The position numbers were made by a program, and so were the translations under genes. This document shows, piece after piece, positions 62,518-64,000 of a DNA stretch of 64,000 nt. This stretch comes from Domibacillus enclensis (GTDB taxonomy: Bacteria > Bacillota > Bacilli > Bacillales > Domibacillaceae). The notes under the pieces are model-generated. The model did not search any database. It was not told where the DNA came from and was given only the letters and a program-made list of their open reading frames with translations. The first letter of the stretch is position 1. Each line of letters begins with the position of its first letter. The stretch covers positions 1-64,000 of the forward strand of contig NZ_FTLX01000008.1 of the NCBI RefSeq assembly GCF_900156125.1, written 5' to 3'.

Positions 62518-64000
62518 TTAACGGACCATTAATTCTCCCTGTTCTACATCCACTGTTGCAACGGACCCTGGCAGAATAGTTCCGGCGATGATGGCTCTTG
62601 CGGTCTGCGTTTCGATCTGGCGCTGGATAAATCGCTTAAGCGGGCGGGCGCCGAAAACAGGATCGTAGCCTTCTTCAGCAATTTTTTCTTTTGCTGCATC
62701 GGTTACGTGCATGTCAATGCCCCGTTCCTGCAGCCGCTTTGCGAGGCCTTCGAGCACTTTCCCAGCAATGCCTTTTAAGTTTTCACGCGTCAACGGTTTA
62801 AACAGCACGATGTCATCCACACGGTTAAGGAACTCAGGACGGAAGTGGCCGCGCAGCTGCGCCATTACATTCTGCTGGGCTTCCTCCGGTATTTCTCCTT
62901 CCCCTCCCGCTTCTAGCAAAAAGGAGGAACCGATATTTGACGTCATAATAACAACCGTGTTTTTGCAGTCAATCATCCGCCCCTGTGAATCGGTGATCCG
63001 TCCGTCATCGAGCATTTGCAGCAGAATGTTAAACACATCAGGATGTGCTTTTTCCACTTCGTCCAAGAGCACAACAGAATACGGACGGCGGCGAATCGCT
63101 TCCGTTAATTGGCCGCCTTCTTCATAGCCGACATAGCCGGGAGGTGCACCAACGAGGCGGGAAACCGAATGCTTCTCCATGTATTCCGACATATCCAGAC
63201 GAACCATTTGCTCTTCGCTGTCGAACAAAACGTCTGCCAGTGTTTTAGCGAGCTCTGTTTTCCCAACACCGGTCGGACCGAGGAACAGAAAGGAGCCGAT
63301 CGGGCGGTTCGGGTCTTTAATGCCGGCCCGCGCGCGCAAAACGGCATCACTGACAAGGCCGACTGCTTCGTCCTGTCCAATGACCCGCTCATGCAAAATT
63401 TCCTCCAGACGCAGCAGCTTTTCACGCTCTCCTTCGACAAGCTTTGTTACGGGAATGCCCGTCCACCTCGCCACAATCGACGCAATTTCTTCCTCCGTCA
63501 CTTCTTCGCGAAGCAGTCGATTGTCTTTATCAGCTGCAGCTGATGATTCCAGCTCGGCCAGTTCTTTTTCCACGGCTGGAATTTGACCGTGGCGCAGCTC
63601 GGCAGCCCGGTTTAAATCGTAACGGCTTTCCGCATCCTCAAGCTCTCGGCGCAGCCGGTCGAGCTCCTCCCGCTTGTCCTTCACATTCATGATCGCTTCT
63701 TTTTCACCCATCCACTGCGCTTTTTTCGCATCGGCCTGTTCTTTTAAATCTGCGAGCTCTTTTTGAATTTGTTCCAGACGCACTGCGCTTTCACGGTCTT
63801 TTTCCTTCCGGAGAGCGGCTTCTTCAATTTCAAGCTGCATAACCCGGCGCATCACAGCGTCCAGCTCAGACGGCATTGAATCAATTTCCGTCCGAATCAT
63901 GGCACAAGCTTCATCAACAAGATCGATCGCTTTGTCCGGCAAAAATCGGTCTGTAATGTAGCGGTTAGACAACGCTGCCGCTGCCACAAGTGCCCGGTCA
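62518..64000 (-). CDS. clpB: Chaperone ClpB, C-terminal part (cut by window edge)
   Basis: About 494 residues are visible: the end of nucleotide-binding domain 1 ([25 protein letters not shown]), the coiled-coil middle domain rich in Glu/Lys/Arg (about 45-155 of the fragment), and domain 2 with Walker [10 protein letters not shown], Walker [17 protein letters not shown] and sensor 2 [10 protein letters not shown]. ClpB disaggregates proteins with DnaK. The middle-domain length distinguishes it from ClpC. The N-terminus and NBD1 Walker A lie past the right edge. Confidence 0.93.
   Translation of the reverse strand, partial: DRALVAAAALSNRYITDRFLPDKAIDLVDEACAMIRTEIDSMPSELDAVMRRVMQLEIEEAALRKEKDRESAVRLEQIQKELADLKEQADAKKAQWMGEKEAIMNVKDKREELDRLRRELEDAESRYDLNRAAELRHGQIPAVEKELAELESSAAADKDNRLLREEVTEEEIASIVARWTGIPVTKLVEGEREKLLRLEEILHERVIGQDEAVGLVSDAVLRARAGIKDPNRPIGSFLFLGPTGVGKTELAKTLADVLFDSEEQMVRLDMSEYMEKHSVSRLVGAPPGYVGYEEGGQLTEAIRRRPYSVVLLDEVEKAHPDVFNILLQMLDDGRITDSQGRMIDCKNTVVIMTSNIGSSFLLEAGGEGEIPEEAQQNVMAQLRGHFRPEFLNRVDDIVLFKPLTRENLKGIAGKVLEGLAKRLQERGIDMHVTDAAKEKIAEEGYDPVFGARPLKRFIQRQIETQTARAIIAGTILPGSVATVDVEQGELMVR

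Overview
This window comes from a spore-forming, low-to-moderate G+C Bacillota bacterium of the family Bacillaceae or a close relative. The evidence is the many strong AGGAGG-type ribosome sites with ATG/GTG/TTG starts, the spore genes (cotZ/cotY-like, cotO, spoVIF, a yjcZ-type peptide, spoVAE, yyaC) and a gene order from about 32.5 kb to the right end that follows the Bacillus subtilis yjc/yjb/fabH-clpB region in inverted orientation. Genus and species cannot be read from the sequence.

Region by region: (1) 1-12.2 kb is a carbohydrate or polyol catabolic cluster: the N-terminal part of an iolA/mmsA-type semialdehyde dehydrogenase, an SDR, a ribose/inositol-type ABC importer (binding protein, ATPase, permease), two Gfo/Idh oxidoreductases, an AraC regulator, a sugar-phosphate isomerase/epimerase, a second solute-binding lipoprotein and a cupin protein. 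Eight LacI/CcpA-type operator matches are concentrated here. (2) 12.2-22.5 kb holds housekeeping and accessory genes: a Spo0M-like short protein, YolD-like protein, YyaC, an SDR, SpeD, a complete heme-stress module (hrtBA-hssRS), a MarR/flavodoxin-fold reductase divergon and a dihydrouridine synthase. (3) 22.7-29.6 kb is an AT-rich island with a Gabija-like anti-phage pair (gajA OLD/TOPRIM nuclease, gajB UvrD-like helicase), a third gene encoding a PD-(D/E)XK nuclease of no recognised name, and a broken tyrosine integrase. It is bounded by imperfect 17-bp direct repeats and lies beside a tRNA-Val(GAC). (4) 29.9-37.1 kb carries an FMN reductase overlapping a decayed P-loop gene, an AarF-type kinase, yjcH/yjcG/yjcF and the spore genes. 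(5) 37.1-64 kb is the conserved core: fabI, prpE, rluD-type pseudouridine synthase, nadK, relQ, yjbL, CYTH protein, cwlQ, truncated haemoglobin, spxH, pepF, coiA, mecA, spx, yjbC, oppABCDF, trpS, yjbA, fabF, fabH, comZ and the 3' part of clpB.

Functional links: SpxH, Spx, MecA and ClpB lie within 20 kb and belong to ClpXP/ClpCP/disulfide-stress proteostasis. fabI and fabHF each carry a FapR-like operator. relQ and nadK are adjacent nucleotide-metabolism genes. CoiA and ComZ belong to competence.

The most unusual sequence signal is a family of intergenic arrays at four loci (about 10.4, 16.3, 38.9 and 59.3 kb). They are built from degenerate units with an almost exact 20-bp period; in each array the left units run forward and the right units run in reverse, so that each can fold as one long cruciform. 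I do not recognise this as a named repeat family. A second, unrelated kind of G+C-rich repeat, in two inverted copies, fills the gap before oppF.
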